Positions 48,946 through 61,083 of a stretch of DNA of 64,000 bases are shown in pieces. The translations under genes and the position numbers were made by a program. Positions within the stretch are counted from its first letter, which is position 1; the number at the start of each line of letters is the position of its first letter. The notes under the pieces were generated by a model. That model worked only from the letters and a program-made list of their open reading frames with translations. It was not told the DNA's origin and searched no databases. The stretch lies in assembly GCA_949317995.1 (NCBI GenBank), contig OX439046.1, forward strand, positions 37,050,002 to 37,114,001, in the 5' to 3' direction. The DNA is from Acholoe squamosa. Its lineage: Eukaryota; Annelida; Polychaeta; Phyllodocida; Polynoidae.

Positions 48946-50265
48946 GGGACAGGGAGCTGCTGTAGGTATAGCTCGATGTACATGTACCCACACTCACCTG
49001 TACTTGGTTGTGGCCTTGAGGTAGCAGCAATTACTCTACTCACCTGTAACAGATACTGTCATTATATCTTTTTCAGTTTTATTCTATCTAAAGTAGGAAT
49101 TAAATGTAACATAAGCATCTGAGCATAATTTTGTCCTACCTACTGTAGTACACTAGTGCATAGTGCCTCATGGATAAGGCGTGCCTCGCATATACGGCTC
49201 CCTGAGTTGAGGAAATACATGATTTGATGTGCAGCTGTGGCCTTATATTGAATAGTATCAATATTTAAACAAGGGGGTATCCAATCTAATAATCCTTGCG
49301 CATAACCCTCCCTTAATGAGCGGTGCTACTGTATCAACTTAATTTTCTTATAACGTAATTTTAGTCTTATATAATAGAACTATTGGTGAAAATATATGCA
49401 CTTACTGCTATTTAGGATGATCAGTTATAAATAAGACTACAGTTCGATGTCTAGATAAACATATCCTTATCCATCCATTTTGGGACAACTGTGTCAAGAT
49501 CAAACACTGTCATCAATTCTATGGGGATGTTGTCAGTCTAGCTTCTGGCATGGAGAACGACCGCTAGAGATCAATAGTATGTTATCAAGACTATGGCAAA
49601 TGTCAACCTGGTGGGCTATCTCCAAACACTACTCTCTAAGGTGTATGCCGCCCTGCTGCACGATCAATGCCATATATGCAAAGTCTATGCAGGCTCTAGC
49701 CCACCACCACTAAATCAATACAAACCAAGACTTGGGTCGCTCAGGAGTCACAGAGTCGCGAAAACACAACATGGCCTATGTCCATAATAGTTTGGTAACA
49801 CACAACCCTATCATCTGAGTGTGGATATACCCAGGGGGGGGGGGTATACAGGGATTAGGCTCTCCAAATCAAAGTGTTTGCAATAATAACCCAGGGAAGG
49901 CACACCTGCGGTACTTCTGCAGAAAAATCAAAAGCAAATCACATAACCCCAGGAGTAATGTTAAATGGTATTTACATTCAATGATTGCTGGTTTCAAAGA
50001 GTATCCATGTGTACTTGCTCAGAATAATATGAACATACTAGGGTGGTATCGTTCAAATAAACTCTTGTATGGTCATTTATTACATGTTTTCTGTGACTCA
50101 CGGTGCTTTTTCTGGATATTCCCGTTCTGATATTTCTCCATATTGCATGACCTATGTGAGTAAATCAAGGATGGATATCAGAACGATTTGGGATGGATAT
50201 CAGCACGATTTTAGGTGGATATGAGGATAATTTAATGTGTATGAACCTATTTAAAACTGTACTTC
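48946..50265. other. No gene recognised
   Basis: Short frames only. A poly-G run at about 49832-49844. No clear element. Confidence 0.4.
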
Positions 50266-50333
50266 CCAAGCCGGAAATCAAACCCGGGCCGCCATAAGAA
50301 AAGCCCTACTCACTACCACTGGGTCATCTTAGC
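50266..50333 (-). other. tRNA-derived relic
   Basis: Minus strand has GACCCAGTGGTAG (A-box-like, 50313-50325) and GGGTTTGATTTCC (B-box-like, 50273-50285) at tRNA spacing. CTAAG and CTTGG can pair as the end of an acceptor stem. The B box carries substitutions and the anticodon arm is not convincing. SINE head or old tRNA pseudogene. Confidence 0.4.
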
Positions 50334-50445
50334 GGTGATGAAGAAAGGGTTAAAACTTAGACTGACTTATCCCAGTTTGCATATTAAGGCAGTGAGGCCT
50401 ACTATATTAAGGTAAATATAGCCTTGATTTGTGTTATAAACTTAC

Positions 50446-50511
50446 GAGTTGTATCCGTATGATAATGAACTCGACGCGTCGCGTCTCATTCATTATCTAC
50501 GGATACAACTC
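50446..50511. other. 66-bp inverted repeat
   Basis: GAGTTGTATCCGTA (50446-50459) pairs exactly with TACGGATACAACTC (50498-50511), and GATAATGAA with TTCATTATC just inside. The centre is CpG-rich (CGACGCGTCGCG). It ends 10 bases before the MITE at 50522. Confidence 0.7.
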
Positions 50512-50521
50512 ATGCGTCAAC

Positions 50522-50813
50522 TACCGTAATCTCCCGCGTATAAGACGCGTCTTATACGAGGGGTTTTAGTCCTCCTTGGATCCACAAGGGGGACACCAAG
50601 ACCTTTTGATATGTTACATGCCATAATGGTCATAATAGGGCATAAGGGGGCCCAGGGGGGTCCAGGGGGCCTAAGCTACACACAGGTTTTTAAATTTTGA
50701 AAATTCACTCAGTAGAATCAAAGTCATGAATTTTTCATTTTTTTTGAGAATTTTCCAAAACTCTAGGTGCGTCTTATACGCGCACTGCGTCTTATATGTG
50801 GGAGATTACGGTA
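50522..50813. mobile_element. CCGTAATCTCCCGCG MITE, copy D
   Basis: Left TACCGTAATCTCCCGCGTAT and right GGGAGATTACGGTA are complementary, with TATAAGACGC motifs at both ends. TA at each edge is the probable target duplication. Confidence 0.8.
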
Positions 50814-52387
50814 ATATCCATTCGTTACTTAGTTAATACATGGTTTCTATGGGCTTCTTCATGGTGCTGTTCGATTATTGATTTTAATTGGTTACCAAAC
50901 ATATCAGGCGAACTATCATTCTATTGGTTGGTGCGGCAACTTCTGGGTAAGTGAAAAGGGTGGGAGGCAAAGGAGTGGGATATACATGTAGTTAGGGTTC
51001 AGTTATATCACATCTCGAATTATTGTAATAACCTGAATTCTCATCAGAACAACAATATTCGCTGCACCATATCGTTGCCTCAGTGCAACAATGTTGTAAC
51101 TGACATTTTTTACAAAATTGAGTTTTCTTCTGTTTTAACATCTATTGAACCTTATCTACCTTCTATGAAAGTATTGAAGCTCTGTGTATGATGTGTGCGC
51201 CTATAGGCCTCAATGTAATATAGGCCTCAATATAAAAAGCTTGTGTCAACTACATGTGTGCTATAGTAATTGCAACAGTTCTTTGGCCTCTCCTGCAAAA
51301 CTTGAAATATGTAGATACAATGTTGTTGCACTGAGGCAACGATATTATCTGTACTTTCTATCCCCTAATACCCTTTTAGCCAATGCACATCTATAACACT
51401 CCTCCCCCATCATACATTGCCATAACTGCTCAGACTAGCTCGCCTAGTCCCTGAGCTGCCCCCACCCAAAGTCCCTGAGCTTCCCCTTCTATTTCCATGG
51501 GGTAATTTCTGAGCACGTATGGGGGGGGAGGTCTACCAACAGCAGTAGATCAACACTATGCCTTAAGGCCTTTGGACTCTTGTAGAGATTTACGAGTAAG
51601 GTACAGGCGTATCAGGCCAATAGGACTGGTCACCGGCAGAACCCTCAAAGCAGACATATAGTGCCATTCTGTGGGCAGCCCACTTCATGTCCAATCACTG
51701 CTATCAGTATCTTCACTACCACTGCTAGCCTACATCTACATGTACCAATGTACACGACTACCCTCCAACCTTACAATAAGCACCCGAGTAATCATTCAAG
51801 TAGCACCTTTTAGATAATCTATCACACATAAAATTACACATAATTCTTATCCATAATGTGTCCAACACCTGCCACACACGTCACAACATGGTGCAGTGCT
51901 ATAAACCAGGATGCATCACATTGAGTAAGAAGATATTCATTATAGTGACCTATAACCCGACTGATACAATTTGTCACCCCTGAATACCATTTCTTTTTTT
52001 TTTTTCATTTGCGAGCTGGCACTAACCATGCCAGCCCTTTTATTGAACAAATTGCACAACATGAATGAAGTGATTATGATATTTGCACAATATATAAGCT
52101 TATTGAGTCAACCTGTAACAGAATATGTTCATACTACTGAAATTTCTAATATCAATCTACACAGTAATTTTAGGCAATGATGATATGATGAAAGTGTGAA
52201 AATTAGAGTGACAGAGTATGGTTATCACTGTAAAAATACCATTTTGACACCAAGTAAAAAGGACTAGTATATATATATTGCCAAAATATGAATGATGGAC
52301 TAATATAGACTAGTACCAGTAATGACACAATATGACTAAGGCTATAAAGGCTACTGACTAGCACACATTAACTAAGGTAAAAATGAC

Positions 52388-52609
52388 TACCGTAAAACCC
52401 CGGCTATAAGTCGATTTTTTATTTTTAATTATTTTTCTTATAAGTCGATTTTTTCCCCAAGGAGGGGGGTCGACTTATAAGAGGGTTTTTTATATAATAG
52501 ATTATAGTGTTAATATTTTTCTAGCATTTTTTCTATAGGTCGATTTTTATTCTCAAAGAGGGGGGTCGACTTATAGGTGGGGTCGACTTATAGCCGGGGT
52601 TTTACGGTA
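52388..52609. mobile_element. CCGTAAAACCCC MITE, copy B, within the LINE 3' UTR
   Basis: Ends TACCGTAAAACCCCGGCTAT and complementary ATAGCCGGGGTTTTACGGTA are exact inverted repeats, with TA at each edge. The interior resembles copy A (4221-4450) in reverse layout, with TATAAGTCGA motifs. Confidence 0.85.
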
Positions 52610-52869
52610 TTGACTAGTGCACAATAAAAACATAGCACAAATAAGAAGGATAAGATACAGATACAACAAGGCTTCTAGGTGTAGCAGTAATACAAAGTAC
52701 TAATAAAACAACTACTAAGACAAGCTAAACATATTAAGAGCAAGGGAGTATAGTAAGGCTAACAGAAACATATGATATCATACATTGGGTTCATTTAAGA
52801 AAACACAGAGATGTAGCACACATTTGCAAGATGGGACTTGAAAAGCCTCCACATAAAACTATTCAGTTA

Positions 52870-53280
52870 GGCCATGTTATCATAATAACTTGGATTATGG
52901 GATTTTTGAGCTGAGATTTTGGGCGGCCAAAGGTAAAAAAATAAAAATAAAAAAAAGTTTGATTTTGAGAGCAAGAAATCCCAGCAGCCAAAGGCAAAAA
53001 AAAAAAAAAATCCACCAAAATTGCCCCTAAAATGCACTTTTCCCCCTATCAAAGTCACATTTTGACAACCAAAAATACTTTTTGGGGAAGTGAATGTTGG
53101 AAAGGTCTAGAATTTGTGGATGTTTGCACATGTACATGTACTTTTTTATAATTATTTACCAAAAATCTTGAAGAATCCTAGCGGTCAGAGGAAAAGAAAT
53201 AAAAATAAATTTTTTTTTTTCTATTTTGCCAAAAATCCCAGCGGCGGATCTGTAATCCAAGTTATTATAATCAAATGGCC
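52870..53280. mobile_element. TTA-target MITE family 1, copy b (411 bp)
   Basis: GGCCATGTTATCATAATAAC at the left is the near-complement of the right end GTTATTATAATCAAATGGCC; TTA at 52867-52869 and 53281-53283. Same family as 29785-30191, including AGCGGC motifs and A-runs. Inserted in the last codons of the LINE ORF. Confidence 0.85.
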
Positions 53281-53283
53281 TTA

Positions 53284-53779
53284 CACTTGTGTCAGTCTCA
53301 AAGAGTAGACTGCCATCACTATCAGAATGATCACTCAATGTGTCACCTTTATCTTTTTCATACAGATTCTCAATACGACCAATCCTTGTTTTAAACTTAG
53401 ATTTAGTGTCAGAATCTTGAACCTGAGAACTAAGGTTATCCCATAGTTTACTACCCCGATATAGGGGACAACGCTTCACAAACTCACTTTTCAACCTTGA
53501 TTTGTACTTGAATCGAGTCCGTCTGCTTCTCCTAGTGTCTCTACCAGGTGGGTCCCTATCAACATACTGACCAGTTTTGGCATACTTAAACATCAAACTC
53601 AGCAAAAATTCATCTTGGCCACTATCCAATTTTGGTGCACTGCATATTTTGTGCAGCTCATCTATAGAAGCTTCTCTGACAGGTATACGAAGGCAGATTC
53701 TTAGACCCCTATTTTGTAGTCTCTGCAGTTTGTCTGTATAAACCATCTTACGACAACAGGCAAATAACAAAGTGCCATG
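53284..53779 (-). pseudogene. LINE reverse transcriptase, C-terminal fragment
   Basis: Open minus-strand frame of about 165 codons before the MITE. It carries the hallmark region just after the RT core of many invertebrate LINEs: DKLQRLQNRGLRICL, then SIDELHKIC, a FKYAK segment, and CPLYRGSKLWDNL with S-KFKTR before the end. The catalytic YxDD region and everything N-terminal are missing. An in-frame TAG lies just upstream of the HGTLLF segment (about 53782), so the fragment is 5' truncated or broken there. Without the MITE the frame would close two codons beyond the insertion site; with it, the frame runs about 40 codons into MITE sequence. A remnant, not a host gene. Confidence 0.8.
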
Positions 53780-53952
53780 CTATATTTTGTATAGTGCATG
53801 GTAAATAATGTGTCTGGAATTCAAAAGACGAATCAAGTTGAGGGTCCCGGGCCTATATGTAAATGTATTGAACATTGAATGTGTGTTTTCGAACCATAGA
53901 AGTCCCCATAGAAGGGCCCATGGAAGGATCAATCCATCGATCCATCACTGCG

Positions 53953-54213
53953 CAGGGTTCCTACAAATTCCCCAGACTCAAATTCCATAACAAAATTTTT
54001 AATTTTCCATGATAATTTAAAAATTTTGGACAGTATCAGGGTTGACCTCCCAGCAAAATTCCTGCAATCGAGGTGAGAAAAAAATGATCCGCTCCAATGG
54101 ATTTTACAATAAATATTCAGTTTTCCCATTTTCCATGACTTTCCATGACTCAAGATAAAATTTTCAGAAATTCCCTGATATTCCATGACTTTCCATGACG
54201 CATGGGAACCCTG
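53953..54213. mobile_element. hAT-like MITE with CAGGGTTCC ends (261 bp)
   Basis: Left CAGGGTTCCTACA and right TGGGAACCCTG are complementary at the tips, and TTCCATGACT strings repeat near the right end. Flanks ACTGCG and ACTGTG may be a decayed duplication. CAGGGTTCC is a common hAT terminus; the call is by resemblance. Confidence 0.6.
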
Positions 54214-54476
54214 ACTGTGTTCACCTGGCTGGGGTACTTATAACACTGTACACAATCTGCTCCAATACTGAAATGTAGCCCTTCGCCATGCTCTCTAATC
54301 CTCTCTTATACCTCTACTACTCTACTAGAGTCTACTGTGCTTGTTCTACTATAATATGGATTTTTATAAAACAGCTGGCAGTGCTCTGCTGCACGATAGA
54401 AGTGACCTTGAGTGCATTATACGAGTACAGTGCACGGCTGAGCAAGGTCACCATAGCTGTAAACCAGTCAAGTATC

Positions 54477-54478
<2 letters not shown>

Positions 54479-54561
<83 letters not shown>
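54479..54561. repeat. (AT)n microsatellite, 83 bp
   Basis: Uninterrupted TA dinucleotides; the IYIYI frames on both strands arise from it. Confidence 0.97.
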
Positions 54562-54562
<1 letters not shown>

Positions 54563-54565
<3 letters not shown>

Positions 54566-57500
54566 CCCTGTGTATGTGGGAGAGGCAGAGCCATACACAG
54601 GCAGAGCACTTGTCAGGTTGGGATAGGCAAACATTGGGATATGTAGTTTGAGGTACTGACTTTGATTAGCATGTTGCATCTATAAAAAGTTCCAATCATT
54701 TTCAATATTACTTTTTTACATTTTTAAAATATTCTCATCATCAAACCTCATTTTTAGGTACCTTTGGCCAAATTTTGAGAATCAAGACCACAAATTTTGG
54801 ATTCAGCAGGATTTTTTGGTATAGGTGGCCCCTTGTTTCCATTTGATATCTCTCTGATAAAGATTCCTGACATCTCCATAAACCCCCTTATCTTAAATAG
54901 GACTCTGTAATGAACACAAAAGGTAGCCTACTTTTAAGGGGGGGGGGTAGAGGGGGGTGGCTTGCACTATAGGACTCTATGGAGTAACATATCCTAGGGA
55001 ACCTATACTATTCTTGCTAGCATCCTCCTCATCTAACCACTATCTACTTCTATGACAAGTTCCCCGACCTGTCTTGATCTAAGGAATGCATACAGATAGA
55101 CTACTGCCTACAGAATGTTCCCACCTAGTTCATACTTCTCTTAACTTACCAACATGCCTTTCTTCATGGATTTCATCATTTTACGCACATCCCCACCCAT
55201 CTGCCACAGAACGTATATGTTACATGTCAGCAATGTCGCTGCTATTCTATACATTATATATTCATAATTCAGGCAAAAGATGGGGGGAGGGAATGGAAAA
55301 AAAAGTTCCATCTGTCCATGATCCCATTACGTTAAAAAAATAGGGTAGGTCGGATTTTTTCTTTCTTTTCAACCTGCTACAATGACTCCCGGTGAGTTGA
55401 TGTGACTCGCGGACGACTTAATTTACTAAGCATTAGCTCAAAAACGTATAATCTTTCTTAAAACTGAAGAAAAAAAGCTAGGGCGAACCTGTTTTGCCAG
55501 GTACGACCAGTTTACCTGAAACACAAAATGCACTTCGTTTGATGTGAGATAGAGAAGAATTCTGATACTTTTCTAAAAGAAAAATTATCTTAAGAAATAT
55601 GTACATATGTGACAGAAAGCTGATAAGTACAGTAGCCAACCTCCTTGTCCTTTTGTTACAATGTTTCAACTTAGGTAAACACAATGATTGAATGACAGCA
55701 GTCTTGTCTACGGCCCAGGTGTTGTAATCAGACTCAAGGTAGCGATCCCCGTGTGGCACGCCAATGGTGAGACAAGTGCATGTAACCTGCTGATATCTTA
55801 TCTTGGTTATCAGGGGAGGCAGAGGAGAAGTAAACAGGATTACTGTTAAGGGCCTGAGGAGAATGGCCTGTCGGCTTCACGTAATCAGAGTATTACCTGG
55901 GTATTGGGAGGCAGGGGTGACTGCTCAGTGTTTTTTATGATGTTAAAGAGGCAGTTTAGTCCATATTCGAGCTGCTCACGATGATGAAATGAGCATACAT
56001 TTCATAGTACCAGTTGTAGCTGGTAGAGAACCTCTGATATCTACCTGGAATTGTCCGATAAGCCACAGCAGGGGCTTGAAGTATGCAGGTTTAGTAATGT
56101 TAGCTAGCTTCCAAGAGTAGGACATCACTGTGCTTGATTGGGGCCCAAATAAGGTGTGTTTTGTTTGTTTATACCTCATTTTAACTCTCATGTTTTGGGG
56201 CTTTTTTTGTTGCTGCTTTTTCAAGAAAGTGTTTTTCAGGTAATTAGTTACTTTAAGGTTGCAGACATGATAGTGAATGTTTTGCAAATATATCTTGCAC
56301 TTGAAACAATCCTTGTTTCGACTTGGCCTAATTAACGGTTTAACATGCCTTCCTAAACATGTTACATAGAATACCATTTTCTGGTCGCACAGGGTCTGGC
56401 TCTTTTCTACGCTAATTCTACATAGGGTGAATAGACCGCTGGGTCTAATAGGCTACTTAGTGCTACCATTCACACGATCAATAACCATCAGTATTTCAGT
56501 CAATAGGCTTATAGTAGAGAGGTGGTGAGGATCAGTATGACCTAATTATTAAGTACACAATAAGTACATTCAGCGGACAAATAGTATTATCACCAATTCT
56601 CTGCGACTGAGCATTAATTTTATGGCGCTAATGATATAGTTTTACAATACGTTCATACCACAACCTTTTTAAACAGCGGGCGGGGGCTATCTGTAAAAAG
56701 CTGCCCATTCTGAAATGTCATTTTCCTTTGTTGACAATAATGTGAGAAGCTCGTACAAAAGCTATACCATGACGGCCATGAGGATGATAAGTAGACTAGT
56801 CAGTCATTATTGCTCCAATATACCGCCCATACCCTGATGGCTGCTTAACAAAGGGCTATTTGCTTGATAGGACACTTATCCATACGCCTGCCAGCCTATT
56901 GGCCATTAACCTGGACACCCTGTTCTATTGATCTATGACCGTGCTCTGCCTTTCACACCTGAGCATAGGGTGTCTGTGAGCTGCTCTTGAGGGGCTCACC
57001 ATTCATACTGAACCTCTCTATGAGCCATGCTCATCTTGTGGTCGGTTATCTGTACCTCTGCCCGAACATATCAACATCAACGTTTAACATCCCACATTTT
57101 GATTAATATTTTGATTAATATCATAGATTCCCATTCAATCAACCGACCCTTGCCATTAACCCTTTCTGAAAACCATACATTCATGCCTTGATATTCCATG
57201 CATTATGTCTTGATATTCATAGTCCCTTGTCGTCTTCGTGTAAATCACAGCACCGCTGAATAGGGAACCACATTCGGCATGCGAAGCTACATTCATGTCT
57301 CATGGCAAATAGGAAGAGCCTTGATGCAAAGCTCTATCCATAACGGTGAACTTGTAAACGATTCCTAAAAGCACTTGAAACTTGTGCGATCATTGAGAAG
57401 TTTTTGAGAGGATAAACTATAAGTGTAGGCCCAATAGGACTGACGTTTATAATCGCTACAACTTGCTATAACCTGGGATTTTTCTAGACTTGTGAATGGT

Positions 57501-59291
57501 GACCAGTCCATATCGTCCACCATCAGCTTGTGTTTGGAGAGTGAGCTTCTCGGTATTGGTGTTGAGCTGCTCAGAGGAGGCGTGAGAAGGGGAGCAGCAG
57601 GTAAGCCTTAGGGCTGTGTATGGGAGATGCTAATAGGCAGATCAATCAGATCCAGTCATCCACACCTACAGCACTTTATGCAATACTAGGAGCTGCTCAG
57701 GGGGCGGAGGTGTGAGCACGCCTCACTTGCTCTCAACTCGGTGGGGAAACTACAGGACATCTCTGATCATCATATTTCAGGGCATGGAAAGCAGTTTTAA
57801 AAGTTGGGATGATAGGGACAAGGACATTTTCTGGTCAGCTTTGACACCCCTCCTACCCCCTGTGCTGCCATGCGCATAAACATGTGAAAAGTTTGATTTA
57901 TTTCAGTGTTCAGAAGTTGTTATCTTAGTGAAGACTTGAGGAAGGGTAACTAATTACTGGATAATATATGAGTGTGTATGTGATTGCCCCTGATATAAAA
58001 CATGTATGCATTCACTAAAACCAGCCCGTTATACCATGCTCATTTTTTTCACTGTATTAACAAAGTGACTGAAATTCTTACTACATTTGTCTTATCCGTC
58101 TAATTGACTAATCTAATGGCATAAATTGTCTATAGAAGTAATAAAAAAAAATTTAAAAAAAAAAGGAAGAAAAATGCAATGGCGTGGATTGGTTCAACAG
58201 TGACAGTGTCCATATTCATACACGTCGGGACAGCAACCTATATAAAAGGGTTACTCGGGAAAAGAAAAGATGCTGGAATACAGTCTTTACTATATGGTGT
58301 CTTATCATATTTATTGTTCTGATTTGGGTTCAATGAGTGTGTGTACTGCTTTATTACTGGAATGGTCACATTCGTGATGCGGTGTTTTCAGGCTTGAACC
58401 GAAAGAGCATAGCACACTTATTCACTGCTCCTTTTGGCATAGTGCCCATGCTCATTACATGATGACATATAAATAGAAGGAGTTGATTATTCTAACAACA
58501 ATATGATAAAAAATGACTATCTATATCCAATCTCCACCATTCAAAGAGAAAGGGTCTCCATACGCCTGGCCCTGAACAGGATCCGGAGCGATGCTTCAGG
58601 ATCCCTTTAACCGTGAAATGATCAAAGGGCAAAGGCTGTCAAGAAAAGCGGACAGAACAGGAGAGTAAAAGAGAACAAGAGGGACCTAACCTTCTCAGTG
58701 TGTCAGGGTATCCTGTCTCTTTGTCACCCCTTATACATCATTTATATACAACGTTATATGAAACCCATCCTCTGATACACACTGTGTGTCCTTACCTTGT
58801 GTCAGACACAGCTGATACCAGGAGGTGTATTACACGGATACACACATATATGAACCACATTAACATCCTTCTTGTGTACTGATGCGCATATGCCAATTCC
58901 GGTGTCTCATCTCCTGGCCAACGATACATTAAAATGTTGTCGGAGGTAAAACTTTGTTTTTTCTTTTAATGCCCTCCTCCCCAACTCCCGAATTGTTTTT
59001 GTTGTTTTTTTAGGGCGTGGGTGCCAATAAAGAATCTATCTGGCTATTAACGAGAGTGCAGTTTTAAAAATCTATGATCTCATGTTGGGGTCTGTACAGA
59101 TGGAGACCTCAGCTTCCCTAATACACCCTGACTTGTGTCCCTGTGTCAGGCAAAGATGGCACAAAATGACAGCACTACGATGCACATGACCTTCACACTG
59201 CTCTGAGGGAATGTCTCATCCATGTCAGTCACTAATGTATTATTTACATGAGGGGACAGTGCTATGTCACTATGTGACAGCTGCTCCGATA
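54563..59291. other. No gene recognised
   Basis: Nearly 5 kb with short frames only (longest 133 codons, minus strand, 55976-56377, no domain recognised). The least repeat-rich stretch of the window to my eye; worth a conservation search. Confidence 0.4.
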
Positions 59292-59294
59292 TTA

Positions 59295-59591
59295 GGCCAC
59301 CCTTAAAAATATGTTCGTTTCCTGTCCAGAGGGTGGGATTTTTCAGACCCATGAGGGAGGGAGGTGGAAATTTTTTTTTAGGAAAATATTTTTATTTGTC
59401 ATGAACATTGTAAGCGAGGATGGCATGAAATTGCCGTCACGTTCTAAGATTTAGTAATTGGAAGCCTAGATTCTTGAGCTGACGGATAAAAAAAAATATT
59501 TTTCCGGAACTCAGGAAAAAATTTTCCCATTCTCACAAAAAGAATCCACGAGGCCTCTGGACAGGAAACGAACATATTTTTAAGGGTGGCC
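59295..59591. mobile_element. TTA-target MITE family 3 (297 bp)
   Basis: A 38-base perfect inverted repeat: starts GGCCACCCTTAAAAATATGT and ends with its complement ACATATTTTTAAGGGTGGCC. TTA at 59292-59294 and 59592-59594. PIF/Harbinger-like by target and GGCC tips. The right edge is 23 bp from Helitron H2. Identical arms suggest recent activity. Confidence 0.9.
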
Positions 59592-59614
59592 TTAGGCAAT
59601 GTGCTTATCAATCA

Positions 59615-60257
59615 TTACCCTATATATAAAAAGGCATTATTTCGTCGCTGGTCACCACCCCATTGAAATAAGCTTGAGTGGCCGCCGGGAACAGATAAAC
59701 CAAAAGAGACTACATCAATTGATGTATTTTAGTTAAGTCGATTTTTATTCCAGATTTTCAATATTTTGAGGTGCCCAAATTAGATACATTTTGCTCTACA
59801 AGAAATCCAAAGATTCAACAGTATTTGAGAGAAAACCATAGAAAAGTACATATACTCTTGCTAGAGTGCTTGACTACAGGATCTCTGAACATGCAGAAAT
59901 TTCGGCCATTAGTTCCCTCTCTAATAATGCATTGAATAATTAATCTACGATGATCCATGGAAGGATACTACTGCAGAGCATTTTACTTATATACCAATCA
60001 ATATCCCTGTCAAATGTAGCCTGATGACAATTAGATATTACAAAGATATGTCAGCTGAAACTTCTGAGTCTGCGTTTCCGAGAGAATTTGCTGGGAGAGC
60101 TAAGTCGTCAGGGACACTGCACCCGGTGATATGGGTCAATCAGACGCTCCCTGCTGTCCCTATCTTTTCCCACGCTGGTGGAGATGTATGACAGACTGTT
60201 TGACGTGAAACTGGATCGCAATCTGCAGTGACACCCCCGTAGTGCCAAAGGCACTAG
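59615..60257 (+). mobile_element. Non-autonomous Helitron H2 (643 bp)
   Basis: Starts TTACCCTATATATAAAAAGG and ends with hairpin AGTGCC-AAA-GGCACT followed by AG, then T. Head (TTTCGTCGCTGGT) and internal TTCCGAGAGAATTTGC are shared with H1. No protein frame. Confidence 0.75.
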
Positions 60258-60629
60258 TTCATATAAATGTATGACAAATAGGTATGATATCCTTCATAAA
60301 GGGTGGCAGTGCTAGGGACACCATTGATTAAGTACCACTATGTATGTGATTCCTGCTGTGAATATTTCACTTTCATCAATGAGTTTCCATTTATCTTCTA
60401 TTTTATCTGAGTTCCCCTTTCTCTACCTCTCTCCATGGACATCTCTCCCGGGCTCCCTTCACTCTACTTTCCCTCGTCTTTCACATCTATCTCGCTCCCT
60501 ACTCTATGTATTGTAGGCTGTCCTCAGACATGCCAAGCTTGTTTGGGTGACAACCAGAAGACAAAAGATGTGTCTGGTGTGTGGTATGCGCCATGAAAGA
60601 TGCATGAACTGCCCAACCCCCACCCCCAT

Positions 60630-60750
<121 letters not shown>

Positions 60751-61083
60751 CAGGGAGTGGTGGGCGTTGTACAGGGTGAGACTGTAACCATGTATTTATG
60801 GTGACAAAATTCTGTATACCAACACACAAGTAGTCGATGTGCACGTTTCACATGTTCATACATGCCGGTGTCAACATGACCACTGTGTATTGTTGGTCAT
60901 CCATAATGTATATTCCCTAGGCTCTATGTCTGTATCAAGTTCATGAATATCGACAAGGAAAGGCTGAAAATAACATGATATAAGATATTCAACGTTATTG
61001 TCAATGCCACAGTGCGCGGTCTCTTTCAAAGTGCTGGCCGGGGAGCGAACATTATGGTACCTAGGCTCATCAAAATAGGTATA

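Larger units (their letters stand above)
51994..53780 (-). mobile_element. 5'-truncated LINE with two MITE insertions
   Basis: Minus-strand non-LTR retrotransposon fragment. From 5' to 3': the end of the reverse transcriptase ORF (53779-53284), a 3' UTR, a perfect terminal hairpin (GCTGGCA/TGCCAGC at 52015-52035), then a 12-base A tract (T-run on plus, 51994-52005). Two MITEs interrupt it, at 52870-53280 and 52388-52609; without them about 1.15 kb of LINE is left. The 3' UTR extent is inferred from the hairpin plus A tract. No flanking target duplication found. Clade could be Jockey/CR1/RTE-like, not resolved. Confidence 0.65.

Noticed and set aside
54288..54679. IYIYI peptides on both strands (also at 60524-60863)
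   Set aside because: Translation of (AT)n microsatellites.
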